A stretch of DNA of 64,000 nt from Candidatus Aramenus sp. CH1 (GTDB lineage Archaea > Thermoproteota > Thermoprotei_A > Sulfolobales > Sulfolobaceae). A model generated the notes under the pieces. It saw nothing but the letters and a program-made list of their open reading frames with translations. It made no database searches and was not told the origin of the DNA. The translations under genes and the position numbers were made by a program. Positions 34,334 through 43,361 of the stretch are shown piece after piece. The stretch is from contig JALBWU010000004.1 in NCBI GenBank assembly GCA_022678445.1, forward strand, positions 1 to 64,000, given 5' to 3'. Numbering within the stretch: the first letter of the stretch is position 1; the number at the start of each line of letters is the position of its first letter.

Positions 34334-35021
34334 GCACGTAGTTGAACCACTTGAGTATCTCCTTGCGTTTCAGCTTACTCTGCCCCTTCTCCCTGTCCCT
34401 AAACACTATGGGGACTTCGGCCACCTTTAAGTGGTTCTTCAGTACTTGGTACACGGCACAGATCTGGAACTCGTAACCGTCAGCCGACTCACACTTCAAG
34501 GCCTTCTCAATGGCCTGCCTCGAGTATACCTTGTAATTGGACGTGTTGTCGTGTATTGGCGATTTCAAAAGTAGCCTCACCATAAAGTTGGCACCCTTGC
34601 TTATGAGCCTCCTACTTAGGGGCCAGTTCTCTATCCTCCCTCCCTTGACGTACCTTGAGCCTATAACGAGGTCGTAGCCCTCAACCGCCTTCTCTATCAA
34701 CGGCTTGAGGTACGCTGGGTCGTGGCTAAAGTCAGCGTCCATTGTCACTACATAAGAGGAACCTAACTCCAATGCTTTTAAAAGACCAAAGCGGAGGGCA
34801 GAACCCAGGCCTCTCTCGTTCTTCCTCACGAAGACCTTAACGTTGGAGAGGTTTAGGGATATAACTGCCTCAGCTGTCTTGTCTTGACTATCGTCGTCTA
34901 CGACGATAATGTTGCCCTGCACCCTACTGACTATCTCCTTGACTAGGCTTACTGCGTTGTCCCTCTCGTTATAGGTGGGGATTACTATTGAAATTACTTT
35001 TGCCCTCTGCAAATTTTCCAT
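34311..35021 (-). CDS. dolichol-phosphate mannosyltransferase-like glycosyltransferase
   Basis: A 236-residue GT2 enzyme without membrane segments. Motifs are VIPTYNERDNA, VVDDDSQDKT, the metal-binding VTMDADFSHDP, and IGSRYVKGG with NWPLSRRLIS. This is the pattern of Dpm1, which moves mannose or glucose from a nucleotide to a polyprenyl phosphate for extracytoplasmic glycosylation. A PMT-type transferase able to use such a donor is encoded at 47456. The gene starts within the end of the PUA-protein gene (28-bp overlap). Confidence 0.88.
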   Translation of the reverse strand: MENLQRAKVISIVIPTYNERDNAVSLVKEIVSRVQGNIIVVDDDSQDKTAEAVISLNLSNVKVFVRKNERGLGSALRFGLLKALELGSSYVVTMDADFSHDPAYLKPLIEKAVEGYDLVIGSRYVKGGRIENWPLSRRLISKGANFMVRLLLKSPIHDNTSNYKVYSRQAIEKALKCESADGYEFQICAVYQVLKNHLKVAEVPIVFRDREKGQSKLKRKEILKWFNYVLKLYFSS

Positions 35022-35461
35022 ATATCGTCACCTATCCAGTGCAGATTTTGGGCAAATTTACCCCTTTTGGTAGTAACTGCCTCCTCTTTGCTAATAAGCA
35101 CTTTCATAACGGCGACGGGCATGCCAGTTGTGATCCTGGCCAAGATTATATCGTTGGGTTTGCACTCGCAGTTGTAAGACACTATCCCTGGGGCAAATAG
35201 GTCAGCCCCCCTCGACAGCGCCTTCACAGCGCCCTCGTCTACTACCACAAAGGGTAGGTTAGCTTTAGCGTCCATTACCCAGCACAAGGTGGGCACAAGC
35301 TCCTCGGAGAAGAAGGACAACTTGCCGTCTATGAAGTAGTATACTTGCTTCTTCTCTCTCCCTACCTCAACGTTGTCACTCTCTATTTCCACGGAGTACT
35401 TTTGCTTGACTAGGCTCTTGAAGCTCTTTAGTTCCTTTTGGGAAAGGAAGTGCCTCTGCAT
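34994..35461 (-). CDS. PUA-domain RNA-binding protein
   Basis: A 155-residue protein with an N-terminal pre-PUA part (1-75) and a C-terminal PUA domain (about 76-150), marked by PFVVVDEGAVKALSRGADLFAPGI and a later GMPVAVMKV strand. It resembles archaeal MCT-1/Tma20-like proteins, which bind tRNA or ribosomes. Start is ATG at 35461, whose first base is shared with the stop of the oxidase gene upstream, and its end overlaps the glycosyltransferase gene, so these genes are read together. Exact role is unknown. Confidence 0.82.
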   Translation of the reverse strand: MQRHFLSQKELKSFKSLVKQKYSVEIESDNVEVGREKKQVYYFIDGKLSFFSEELVPTLCWVMDAKANLPFVVVDEGAVKALSRGADLFAPGIVSYNCECKPNDIILARITTGMPVAVMKVLISKEEAVTTKRGKFAQNLHWIGDDIWKICRGQK

Positions 35462-37593
35462 TATACCAGGTCACCCAAGGACGAGGGCATTGAGGTTATC
35501 CTTTTGCCTAGGCAGTTCTCTACTGCGTTAACTATTACTGGCGTTGCCACCACGGCTCCCGCCTCGCCAATGCCCTTGCTCCTGGTCGGGTGGTTTGAAA
35601 ACCCCCTTTCTACGTACTTCCATTCGATCCTCGGAGACTCGACGGCGGTTGGAAAACCGTAGTCGGATAGGTTTGAAGTTAGGAGAACCCCTTCTTCCGA
35701 GAACCTGGCGCTTTCGTAAATTGCTTGGGCAATCCCCTGCATAACTCCACCATGAATCTGGCCCTCTGCGAGCATTGGATTTATAACAGCTCCTACGTCG
35801 TCAATCCCTATGTACTTAACGACTTTGACTTTTCCAGTTTCCTTGTCCACCTTTACTAGGGCCATGTGCACACCGTAGGGGGAGGTCGGCTTGGAGACGG
35901 GGTAGACGTACGTGACGTCAAGCGGAATTCCCGCCTTGTAGGCGAACTTGATTACGTCAGCTAGACTCACCTCCTTCTTTGTCACCTTATGGACAATTTT
36001 CCCTTCGTTATACTCTAGTTCCTCAACGTCAGCATTAATCATCTTCCCGGCGCTCTCCAATATCCTCCTCTTTAACTCCTTAGAGGCCTCTAGCATTGCC
36101 GAACCGCCCACGGTGACAGTTCTACTCCCCCACGTACCTATGCCGTCCTCTATGATGTCCGTGTCGCCCCATCTTACCTCCACGTCCTCAATTGGCACTT
36201 GGAGGACGTCAGCTACTATTTGGGCAAAGGCAGTGCCATCTCCTTGCCCATGGGGCCCAGACCCCGTTATTGCTATTATTTTCCCGTCAGACTTGGCCAG
36301 CACTCTAGCCACTTCCCAAGGACCGAACCCAGTTATCTCAACGTACATGGCCAACCCGACGCAGTACTTCTCTCCAGCCTCCTTCCTTAACTCCTCGTAA
36401 ACGGGCTTTGCGTCTTCTAGGATCTTGACGTAGTCGCCAGAATCGTACACTATCCCAAAGCCGTTATCGTAAGGCATCTGGTTGGGCCTAACTACGTTCC
36501 TTAGCCTTACCTCTATTGGATCCAGCTTCAACTCGTTTGAGACTATGTTCACTATCCTTTCAATAAAGTAAGTAGCCTCAGGCCTGCCGGCCCCCCTGTA
36601 GGAGGTCGTGGGGGTCTTGTTAGTGTGAACTGCAAAGGCGGTGATGGACGCGTTAGGGATGTCATATGGGCCTAAGATCATCCTGGCGGTGCTCAGCATA
36701 TTCCCCGACTCATCTTCGTTGGCATCTGGGTATGGGGCACCGAGATCTCCTACTATAGTCCCTATGAGCGACACTATTTTTCCCCCCTTAGTGAAGCCCA
36801 CCTTAAACTTGAACCTCTTGTCCCTTCCGTGGCCCGCGCTTATCATCTCTTCGGTCCTAGTGGGCACCCACTTTAGGGGGTAGGGAAGTTTCATGGCCAA
36901 TTTTGCTAACGCGTACTCCTCTGGGTGCGTAATGATCTTACTGCCAAAGGCTCCCCCCACGTCAAGCTGGACGACCCTCACGTTCTGAAAGCCCAGGAAG
37001 TTGACTAGGTTCCTCCTAAGGTAGTGGGCGGACTGCGTAGAAGACCAGAAATTTAACCTCTGACCGTCAAAGTACGCAACTGCCCCCCTAGTCTCTAGAG
37101 GGGACGCGATGAGCCTCTGGTTTACGAGCTCTCCCTCCAGAACGAAGTCAGCTTTATCCATTGCGAGCTCTGGGACTCCCTTCACGAAGTTCTTCTCGAG
37201 ATAGATATTACTACTGAGCCCAGTGTACACTTTGACCTCGTTCTTCATGGCATCGTACGGGTCTAAGACGTATGGCAGGTCTTCGTATTCCACCTCCACG
37301 CTCTCCAGGAGGTCGTAAGCCTCATACCTGTCGTTGGCTAAAACTACAGCTACCGGTTGCCCTACGTATGTGGTCTCCTTGCTCGCTATCGGGAAGTCGG
37401 AGCCCGGGTTTACGTCGTCTCCAGTGAAGACGCCCTGGGTCTTCTTAACCCTCACTTTCGCGTGGGGTCTAGTAGACCTAACAAAGGCAACGAACTTAAT
37501 CCCGGAAAGCTTTATGTCGTCTACGTAACTTCCCCTCCCCGTAATTAGCCTAGGATCCTCGATCCTTTTTACGGGCTTGCCTATATATACCAT
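35461..37593 (-). CDS. molybdenum aldehyde oxidase/dehydrogenase large subunit (orphan)
   Basis: A 710-residue protein of the xanthine oxidase family that carries the molybdopterin cofactor. Family blocks are GRGSYVDD near the N-terminus, GGAFGSK, SYRGAGRPEATYFIER and the C-terminal catalytic Glu in GIGEAGAV. The loop AYRCSFR of true form I CO dehydrogenase is absent, so an aldehyde substrate (for example glyceraldehyde in the non-phosphorylative Entner-Doudoroff route) is more likely than CO. Partner FAD and iron-sulfur subunits are not adjacent, which is unusual. It is first in a run with the PUA and glycosyltransferase genes. Confidence 0.88.
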   Translation of the reverse strand: MVYIGKPVKRIEDPRLITGRGSYVDDIKLSGIKFVAFVRSTRPHAKVRVKKTQGVFTGDDVNPGSDFPIASKETTYVGQPVAVVLANDRYEAYDLLESVEVEYEDLPYVLDPYDAMKNEVKVYTGLSSNIYLEKNFVKGVPELAMDKADFVLEGELVNQRLIASPLETRGAVAYFDGQRLNFWSSTQSAHYLRRNLVNFLGFQNVRVVQLDVGGAFGSKIITHPEEYALAKLAMKLPYPLKWVPTRTEEMISAGHGRDKRFKFKVGFTKGGKIVSLIGTIVGDLGAPYPDANEDESGNMLSTARMILGPYDIPNASITAFAVHTNKTPTTSYRGAGRPEATYFIERIVNIVSNELKLDPIEVRLRNVVRPNQMPYDNGFGIVYDSGDYVKILEDAKPVYEELRKEAGEKYCVGLAMYVEITGFGPWEVARVLAKSDGKIIAITGSGPHGQGDGTAFAQIVADVLQVPIEDVEVRWGDTDIIEDGIGTWGSRTVTVGGSAMLEASKELKRRILESAGKMINADVEELEYNEGKIVHKVTKKEVSLADVIKFAYKAGIPLDVTYVYPVSKPTSPYGVHMALVKVDKETGKVKVVKYIGIDDVGAVINPMLAEGQIHGGVMQGIAQAIYESARFSEEGVLLTSNLSDYGFPTAVESPRIEWKYVERGFSNHPTRSKGIGEAGAVVATPVIVNAVENCLGKRITSMPSSLGDLV

Positions 37594-37607
37594 ATTTTCA
37601 ATTGTTA

Positions 37608-38177
37608 TTATTCAATATAAATTATTTTCTTTATACGGGCGACGGAAGAGGGATGGGTAGAGAGAAAGGAACTTGAAGTCTCACCGTAGTTCATTATCAA
37701 CGTAATGAGGCTGTGCTTGTCTACTAGCCCAGAAGCGAACTTGTCAGCCTCCACTTCAAATTGCCTTGAGAGGTACCTTTGGATCACTATTCCCAGAAGG
37801 CTTACAGCCAAAGCTAGGGGAAGCGACCCTAGGAGGAGGAAGAACGAGAGTACCACTGCACTTATAATGGCCAGGCTCTTCAAGTGATGCCTCATCTTGA
37901 GGTGTCCTACTTCGTGAGCAATCGCGGCGAGGATTTCTTCTTCCTTGAGGTGAAGTAGAGAAGACGTCACAACGATGACGTTATTCACTAACGAAAAAGC
38001 GTTTACCCTTGGGTCTTCCTTTAGTTTTAACTTGAAGTTAACGCCGGACATTCTCCTTATCTCGTCAACGCCCTCCACTCTTACCTCTGGATGCCTCTTG
38101 GAGACTAAAGCAGAAACGGCAAAGTAAACAACGTAAATTAAGGAGAGGGACAGTAAGCCGAAAGTTAAATAGCTCAT
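37608..38177 (-). CDS. short M48-family membrane zinc protease
   Basis: A 189-residue protein with an N-terminal membrane helix and a second hydrophobic stretch (about 103-133). The zinc motif H88-E-V-G-H92 is intact and the third ligand is probably the Glu of FEVEADKFA (about 141-143). It is shorter than HtpX (about 300 residues) and resembles the M56/M48 minimal forms. A longer homologue lies at 43362-44336. A TATA box at about 38194-38207 predicts a leaderless start. Substrates are unknown; membrane protein quality control is the usual role. Confidence 0.8.
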   Translation of the reverse strand: MSYLTFGLLSLSLIYVVYFAVSALVSKRHPEVRVEGVDEIRRMSGVNFKLKLKEDPRVNAFSLVNNVIVVTSSLLHLKEEEILAAIAHEVGHLKMRHHLKSLAIISAVVLSFFLLLGSLPLALAVSLLGIVIQRYLSRQFEVEADKFASGLVDKHSLITLIMNYGETSSSFLSTHPSSVARIKKIIYIE

Positions 38178-38265
38178 AAATGTTATTGCACAATATTACT
38201 ATATAAAAACTACAACTTGAGAAAAAGTTTCACTTTAAATTCTCTGTTCACCTATTTTTCTCGAA

Positions 38266-39282
38266 ATGAAAGCCATCGTCCTAGAGAACGGTAGACCGAT
38301 ACTTAAGGAAATGCCAATTCCGAAACTCCAGGAGGGAGACGTCTTAGTCAAGATGAAGGCTTGCGGGCTCTGCGGTACAGACATAGAAAAGATTTGCGGG
38401 CAATATACGGCTTCCCAGCCCATCCTAGGCCACGAGCCTGCTGGCGTCATCCACGAGTCCACAGTAGATTGGCTTAAACCAGGGGACAGGGTCTTCGCAC
38501 ACCATCATGTTCCCTGCTACGAGTGCTACTACTGCAAAAAGGGAAGCCCTACCATGTGTCCCTATTACAGGAAAACCAACTTAGACCCAGGAGGGTTTGC
38601 GGAGTACTTTAGAGTTCCGGCGTGGAACGTGAAAAGGGGAGGAGTTCTAAAGCTTCCAGACAACGTTAGCTTCGATGAGGGAGCGTTCATAGAGCCCCTT
38701 GCCACCGTAATAAGAGGGCAGAGAAGAGTACACATAGACAAGGACGACTACATGTTGGTAGTTGGAGCTGGACCCATGGGTCTACTTCACGTTATGATGG
38801 CAAAGGCGAACGGAGCCGGTAAGGTCTACACGTCTGACGTTTCCGAGTTCAGGAGGGAGTTCGCCTACAAGGTGGGCGCGGACTACTCGTTCAACCCTAC
38901 CAAGGAAAAGGTGGAAGAGGAAGTAAGGAAACTCACCGACGGGCGTGGAGTTGACGTGGCAATCATAGCCTCAGGAGCCCCACAAGCCATACTGACTGCA
39001 CTTTACTCCGTTAGAAAGGGAGGTAGAGTGCTCCTGTTTGGGGTTCCCTACAAGGGAACCGTGCTCAATTACGACGTAAGCGATCTACTGAACAACGAGA
39101 TCTCAGTTATAAGCAGTAACGCCGCCGTAGAGGAGGACACGAGGGAGGCACTTCAGGTCATTGCGTCAAAGAGGATCGACGTGACAAAGCTAATAACAAG
39201 TAGGTATAGGCTAGAGGACTTCGAGAAGGCCGTAAGGGAAGCCAAGGAGGGAAAGACCATAAAGGCAATAATATACGACTAA
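38266..39282 (+). CDS. zinc-dependent medium-chain alcohol dehydrogenase
   Basis: A 338-residue MDR-family enzyme. The catalytic zinc site is CGLCGTD and GHEPAGVI, the structural zinc site is the four-Cys block CYECYYCKKGSPTMC, and the nucleotide loop is VVGAGPMGLLHVMMAK. It may oxidise an alcohol, polyol or sugar (threonine or sorbitol dehydrogenase-like) with NAD(P). It has its own leaderless promoter. The 3' end runs 72 bp into the convergent cbiB gene, an unusually long tail-to-tail overlap. Confidence 0.88.
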   Translation: MKAIVLENGRPILKEMPIPKLQEGDVLVKMKACGLCGTDIEKICGQYTASQPILGHEPAGVIHESTVDWLKPGDRVFAHHHVPCYECYYCKKGSPTMCPYYRKTNLDPGGFAEYFRVPAWNVKRGGVLKLPDNVSFDEGAFIEPLATVIRGQRRVHIDKDDYMLVVGAGPMGLLHVMMAKANGAGKVYTSDVSEFRREFAYKVGADYSFNPTKEKVEEEVRKLTDGRGVDVAIIASGAPQAILTALYSVRKGGRVLLFGVPYKGTVLNYDVSDLLNNEISVISSNAAVEEDTREALQVIASKRIDVTKLITSRYRLEDFEKAVREAKEGKTIKAIIYD

Positions 39283-40122
39283 TAAGAGTAGCAGGTAGAT
39301 GGCCAAGCTCAGCTTAAACAACTTCAGCGCTTTTTTCATTTCCATTTCCCCAGGCAGTTCACCGGTTCCTACCGTGTAGTAACCCCTCTTCTCCAACTTA
39401 ACGCCTAGAGCGCACGCAGCAGCCGATATCGGGTACTTGGCGTTAACGCTCTCGATCCCGGATTCCCTTAAAATCCTCTTGAAGCCACTCGCGTTGTACC
39501 TCAGGACTAGGGCAGAGAGAAGAATGACGAGGGCGGAGACCCTGGCCGGGATGTAGTTGAGCACAGTGTCAACTTTAGCCGAAAAGAACCCCTCTCTCTT
39601 TAGCTCAGGGGTCTTGTAACCTACTATGCTGTCCATCGTGTTTGCAAGCCTCTGTAACATCGCCCCTGGAAGTCCCAGAAGTAGGAACCAAAACAAGGGT
39701 GAGGAAATCCCGTCAACAAAGCTCTCGAAAAGGGACTCTATTGCGGCGGAGGCGATGTGTCCTTTATCCTCACTAGATAAATCCCTCCTTACGATCTGTT
39801 GCACTAAATACCTTGAACCCTCGTCTAAGTTGACTGACCTCGAGACGATGTCGTATAGCATCTTTATAGAAAAAGTGGTCTTCAAAATAAACGCCAGTAT
39901 CAAGAACTTTAATGGAGAAAAAGGCACTAGGGGGACGAGGCTGGCTGGGACTAGTACTGGTAACACTGAGGCAAACCAGAGGAAGACGCCGTAGACGTAA
40001 CCCCTGTTCGGCTTAATCAACCTCTCCGAGATTTTTCCGGTGACCACTACCGGGTGGACCAAGGTAGGGGGCTCGCCCAAAGCTAAATCCCAAATAAGTG
40101 AAGTGAGCAAAACAAGGAGCAA
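39211..40122 (-). CDS. cbiB: adenosylcobinamide-phosphate synthase (CbiB/CobD)
   Basis: A 303-residue membrane protein that attaches aminopropanol (phosphate) to cobyric acid in cobalamin synthesis. Family blocks are WDLALGEPPTLVHPVV at the N-terminus, the membrane helices after it, ESFVDGISSPLFWFLLLG and ANTMDSIVGYK. Length is normal. The start overlaps the end of cobS by 40 bp. The last 23 codons lie antisense to the alcohol dehydrogenase gene; they encode a hydrophobic tail that may be a late extension. Confidence 0.9.
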   Translation of the reverse strand: MLLVLLTSLIWDLALGEPPTLVHPVVVTGKISERLIKPNRGYVYGVFLWFASVLPVLVPASLVPLVPFSPLKFLILAFILKTTFSIKMLYDIVSRSVNLDEGSRYLVQQIVRRDLSSEDKGHIASAAIESLFESFVDGISSPLFWFLLLGLPGAMLQRLANTMDSIVGYKTPELKREGFFSAKVDTVLNYIPARVSALVILLSALVLRYNASGFKRILRESGIESVNAKYPISAAACALGVKLEKRGYYTVGTGELPGEMEMKKALKLFKLSLAIYLLLLLVVYYCLYGLSLLGFPYGLLEVL

Positions 40123-40835
40123 AACTTCTCATTAGCCATAAGGAGAACGGGGAAAGATAAAGTTATCACAAAACCTGTAAAGTCCCCGGAGGAGCCTCTG
40201 AGCTCCCTCTTAGCTAAATAGTAGAAGAAGAAGTAGAGGGGGAGGTAAACGACCCAGAGGAAGGGCAACAGGAAAGGTATAGCCTCTGCCACCAGCCAAC
40301 CAGTCCTTTTCGTTAAGTGCTTGTGGAATAGGGAGCCAAGGAAGCTGTTCTCCATTGGCTTCAGCGTAGCAAGAACTAGGAGCCCAATTGATCTGCTAGA
40401 AACTTCCGCCGAGACCAAGAGAAATAGGGAGGACAACGAGGGGGAAGGGATGAGAAGTACGGACGCCAGCATCAGTGTAAAGTACAAAATAGCTCCTCCT
40501 ATACCTCCTGAGCCCACTTCTACGTCCTTAAGCGCTTTGAGCCTCCTCTCGTAGTCCCCCTTTACCATTAGCGCGTCGGAGACGTCAAGGAGACCGTCAA
40601 GGTGGTTAAAGCCCCTTATGAGCTCAACTACGGCTATGAGCAGGATTTTCGCTGTCTCTTTGAGCGCGAGCCAGAGGGCAAAGTAAGCCGAGAAGTCCAC
40701 TATCCCCGCAATTACCCCGACCACCAGTGGAGCGGTAAAGCTGTATTCTGCGACAACCTCAAGTTCCTCCACCTTAACGGACGGGATTACAGTGAAGAAG
40801 GAGAGCTGGGCCAGAATGCCTTTTAATGCCCTCAT
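40083..40835 (-). CDS. cobS: adenosylcobinamide-GDP ribazoletransferase (cobalamin synthase)
   Basis: A 250-residue membrane protein that joins adenosylcobinamide-GDP with alpha-ribazole. The key block RGFNHLDGLLDVSDALMV matches the family, which has the acidic HLDGLxD motif, and the start LAQLSFFTVIPSV also fits. About six hydrophobic segments follow. It is co-directional with and overlaps cbiB. Its start is only 14 bp from that of divergent cobQ, and its probable TATA box lies inside the cobQ coding region. Confidence 0.92.
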   Translation of the reverse strand: MRALKGILAQLSFFTVIPSVKVEELEVVAEYSFTAPLVVGVIAGIVDFSAYFALWLALKETAKILLIAVVELIRGFNHLDGLLDVSDALMVKGDYERRLKALKDVEVGSGGIGGAILYFTLMLASVLLIPSPSLSSLFLLVSAEVSSRSIGLLVLATLKPMENSFLGSLFHKHLTKRTGWLVAEAIPFLLPFLWVVYLPLYFFFYYLAKRELRGSSGDFTGFVITLSFPVLLMANEKFCSLFCSLHLFGI

Positions 40836-40864
40836 ACGTGTAACTCACTGTGGCAATTATAATT
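40818..40864. promoter_or_regulatory. interlocked divergent promoters of cobS and cobQ
   Basis: Start codons of the divergent genes are 14 bp apart. The cobQ TATA-like CCTTTTAATG (40819-40828) is about 26 bp before its GTG and lies within cobS codons. The cobS TATA-like ATTATAAT (40856-40863) is about 25 bp before its ATG and lies within the first cobQ codons. Both cannot be occupied easily at once. Confidence 0.45.
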
Positions 40865-42232
40865 TCTTCCCCCATGAGCGACTCGGGCAAGTCCTTCGTA
40901 GTAACTGCTTTGACCAGAGCGCTAAATGGGGTGCCCTTCAAGGCCCAGAACATGTCTCTCAACAGCTACCCTAGCGACGAGGGAGGAGAGATTGCCTTTA
41001 TACAAGCTTTCCAGGCGCTGGGGGCCGGGCTTAGGCCCAAGAACTCCATGAACCCTGTACTTCTGAAGCCCTCTGGAAACGGCATTGAGGTCATAGCGTT
41101 CGGTAGGTCGTTGGGAAACTTTAGGGTAGAGGAGTACTACAAGCTGATCCCAGACCTCTGGAGAAAGGTCAAGAACACCGTCTCAGGCGATATGGTAATT
41201 GAGTCAGCCGGAGGGCTTGCAGAACCAAACTTCATGGAGAGGGACATAAGCGGTTTCCTGATAATGAAGGAGCTTGGAGTACCAGCCATACTAGTCCTCG
41301 ACATAGACAGGGGCGGGGCCTTCGCTTCCGCCTTTGGAGTATACAACATACTACCGCCGTCTGTGAGGGGAATGCTGAGGGGATTCATTATAAACAAGTT
41401 CAGAGGGGAGGAAAAGTTCTTGGAAGAAGGAGTCATGTGGCTGGAGAACAGGACTGGGATGAAGTACCTAGGTTTCGTCCCTTATTTAGAGGAAAGTCCT
41501 ATAATGCCGGAGGACTCGATGAACGTCAGGGAGGTAGGCTACGGCGAAAAAAAGGTCTCGGTAATATCTTATCCTTATATGAGCAACTTCAACGAGTTCT
41601 ATGCCTTTATGAAGTCCAACGCCACGGTGAAGTTCGTGACCAGGCCGTCGCAGTTGGAGGACTCCGACCTAGTGATACTACCCGGGACCAGGAACACGTA
41701 CCAGTCGCTGGTGTGGCTTAAGGAGAGAGGGTTTGTAGAGACTCTGCGGAAGTACCCCTTACTGGGGGTATGTGGTGGGTTCCAGATAATGGGTAAGAAG
41801 CTGATAGACCCCTACGGACTTGAGGCGGGAGAGTCCAGGGAGTACCAGGGTCTGGGGCTACTGAGCATAAACGTCCGTTTCGAGGTAGACAAGGTAGTGT
41901 CCTTAAGCGAAGGTAAAGGGGAGGTAGAGATAAAGGGGTACGAGATAAGGAGGGGCAGGATTGAATACGTGAACGATAAGCCCCTCTACGTGATACGCAA
42001 GAGAAACGGAGAAGACGTTAACGTTGAAGATGGGGCGTTGAGGGAAGGAAAGATAGGTACGAGTATTCACGGTTCCCTTTACTCTGGGTTTAGGAAACTC
42101 CTAGAGGGCTTCGGGATAAAGATATGGGCCAAGTCCATGGAAGAGGAGATAGCGGAGATGGCAAGCAAGGCAACGGAGGCTTTCAGGAAAGGGGTAGATA
42201 TAGACACAATACAAGAAATTTATAAATCCTGA
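40850..42232 (+). CDS. cobQ: cobyric acid synthase
   Basis: A 460-residue glutamine-dependent amidase that adds four amide groups to adenosylcobyrinic acid diamide. The N-terminal dethiobiotin synthetase-like domain has [16 protein letters not shown] (ATP loop) and [11 protein letters not shown]; the C-terminal glutaminase domain has the Cys in [12 protein letters not shown] and the His/Glu of the triad near SIHGSLYSG. The start is GTG at 40850, supported by a TATA box 26 bp upstream. It is divergent from cobS and cbiB, so these three form the late part of a cobalamin locus. Earlier corrin-ring genes are not in the window. Confidence 0.93.
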   Translation: MAIIISSPMSDSGKSFVVTALTRALNGVPFKAQNMSLNSYPSDEGGEIAFIQAFQALGAGLRPKNSMNPVLLKPSGNGIEVIAFGRSLGNFRVEEYYKLIPDLWRKVKNTVSGDMVIESAGGLAEPNFMERDISGFLIMKELGVPAILVLDIDRGGAFASAFGVYNILPPSVRGMLRGFIINKFRGEEKFLEEGVMWLENRTGMKYLGFVPYLEESPIMPEDSMNVREVGYGEKKVSVISYPYMSNFNEFYAFMKSNATVKFVTRPSQLEDSDLVILPGTRNTYQSLVWLKERGFVETLRKYPLLGVCGGFQIMGKKLIDPYGLEAGESREYQGLGLLSINVRFEVDKVVSLSEGKGEVEIKGYEIRRGRIEYVNDKPLYVIRKRNGEDVNVEDGALREGKIGTSIHGSLYSGFRKLLEGFGIKIWAKSMEEEIAEMASKATEAFRKGVDIDTIQEIYKS

Positions 42233-42246
42233 CTTTAAGTAACCGT

Positions 42247-43359
42247 GTGTTTGACCCAGAAAGCTTCGTTAGGGAGATAACGCCCCAAGTGTTAGACGCA
42301 GTCAAGGGAGAAAGGGTGGTGGCAGCGGTAAGCGGTGGAGTTGACAGTACAACAGCCGCCGTCCTCATGTACAAGATTCTCGGGGTTAAGGTAGTTCCAG
42401 TGATGATAGACACCGGGTTCCTCAGGAAGGGTGAAGCGGACAAGGTAAAGTCAATGCTAGAGAGTATCCTCCCCCTCAAAGTCGTCGACAAGTCCAAAGA
42501 ATTCATAGGGGGCTTGGAAGGCCTCTCCGACGCCGAGGAAAAGAGGAAGAAGTTTAGGGAAATGTTTTACGACACGATTTCGCAAGTGGTAAAGGAGAAC
42601 GGAGCTACTTTTCTGGTCCAGGGCACTATTGCTGCAGACTGGGTGGAAACCCGAGGTGGAATAAAGACCCAGCACAACGTCTTAGTCCAGCTAGGCATAG
42701 ACACGCAGAGGAAGTGGGGGTTCAAGCTCATAGAACCGCTGGCTGACCTATATAAGGACGAGGTAAGGGCGTTGGCGAGGTATTTGGGCCTACCAAAGGA
42801 GATTTCTGAGAGGCAGCCATTCCCGGGGCCCGGCCTACTTGTGAGGGTAGTTGGAAAGCTAACCCGAGAGAAACTGGAGATAGAGAGGGAAGCAAACAAC
42901 GAAGTAGAGGAGGAACTGAAGCCCTATGGCTATTCCCAATACTTCTCAGCAATATTTGAAAGCGACGGCAAACTAGACGACGAGATCTCCAGGGAAGTGG
43001 GAAGGAAGGTCTTCGTTTACAACGCCAGGGCTACAGGGGTAAAGGGAGACGTAAGGAGTTACGGCAGGATAGCGTCAATATACGGCAACATGGATTACGA
43101 GGAGATAAGGAAGGCGACTTCACTGATTACTAAATACGACGTTACCCACGTGATGTGGAAAATCGCGGAAAAGGGAAGCGGGCACTACACTGTGGCGATA
43201 AGGGCGGTAGTTACTGAGGACTTCATGACGGCGGACTTCGCCAAGGTGGACAGATCTACTCTAGAAAAAATAGCTAATAAGATTTTAAAAATTGATCAAG
43301 TTAAGGAAGTTGTGTACGACGTTACCAGCAAACCTCCAGCTACAATTGAGCTAGAGTGA
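42247..43359 (+). CDS. guaAB: GMP synthase, ATP pyrophosphatase subunit
   Basis: A 370-residue protein that adenylates XMP and aminates it to GMP, using ammonia from a separate glutaminase subunit, the usual split form in archaea. The PP-loop is [14 protein letters not shown] near residues 28-41, and other blocks are [30 protein letters not shown] and the C-terminal [11 protein letters not shown]. The GTG start at 42247 is supported by TTTATAAA centred 25 bp upstream. The glutaminase gene is not adjacent. Confidence 0.95.
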   Translation: MFDPESFVREITPQVLDAVKGERVVAAVSGGVDSTTAAVLMYKILGVKVVPVMIDTGFLRKGEADKVKSMLESILPLKVVDKSKEFIGGLEGLSDAEEKRKKFREMFYDTISQVVKENGATFLVQGTIAADWVETRGGIKTQHNVLVQLGIDTQRKWGFKLIEPLADLYKDEVRALARYLGLPKEISERQPFPGPGLLVRVVGKLTREKLEIEREANNEVEEELKPYGYSQYFSAIFESDGKLDDEISREVGRKVFVYNARATGVKGDVRSYGRIASIYGNMDYEEIRKATSLITKYDVTHVMWKIAEKGSGHYTVAIRAVVTEDFMTADFAKVDRSTLEKIANKILKIDQVKEVVYDVTSKPPATIELE

Positions 43360-43361
43360 CC

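Noticed and set aside
35461-37593. CO dehydrogenase large subunit (form I)
   Set aside because: The AYRCSFR active-site loop is absent; the SYRGAGRPE version points to an aldehyde-oxidising relative.
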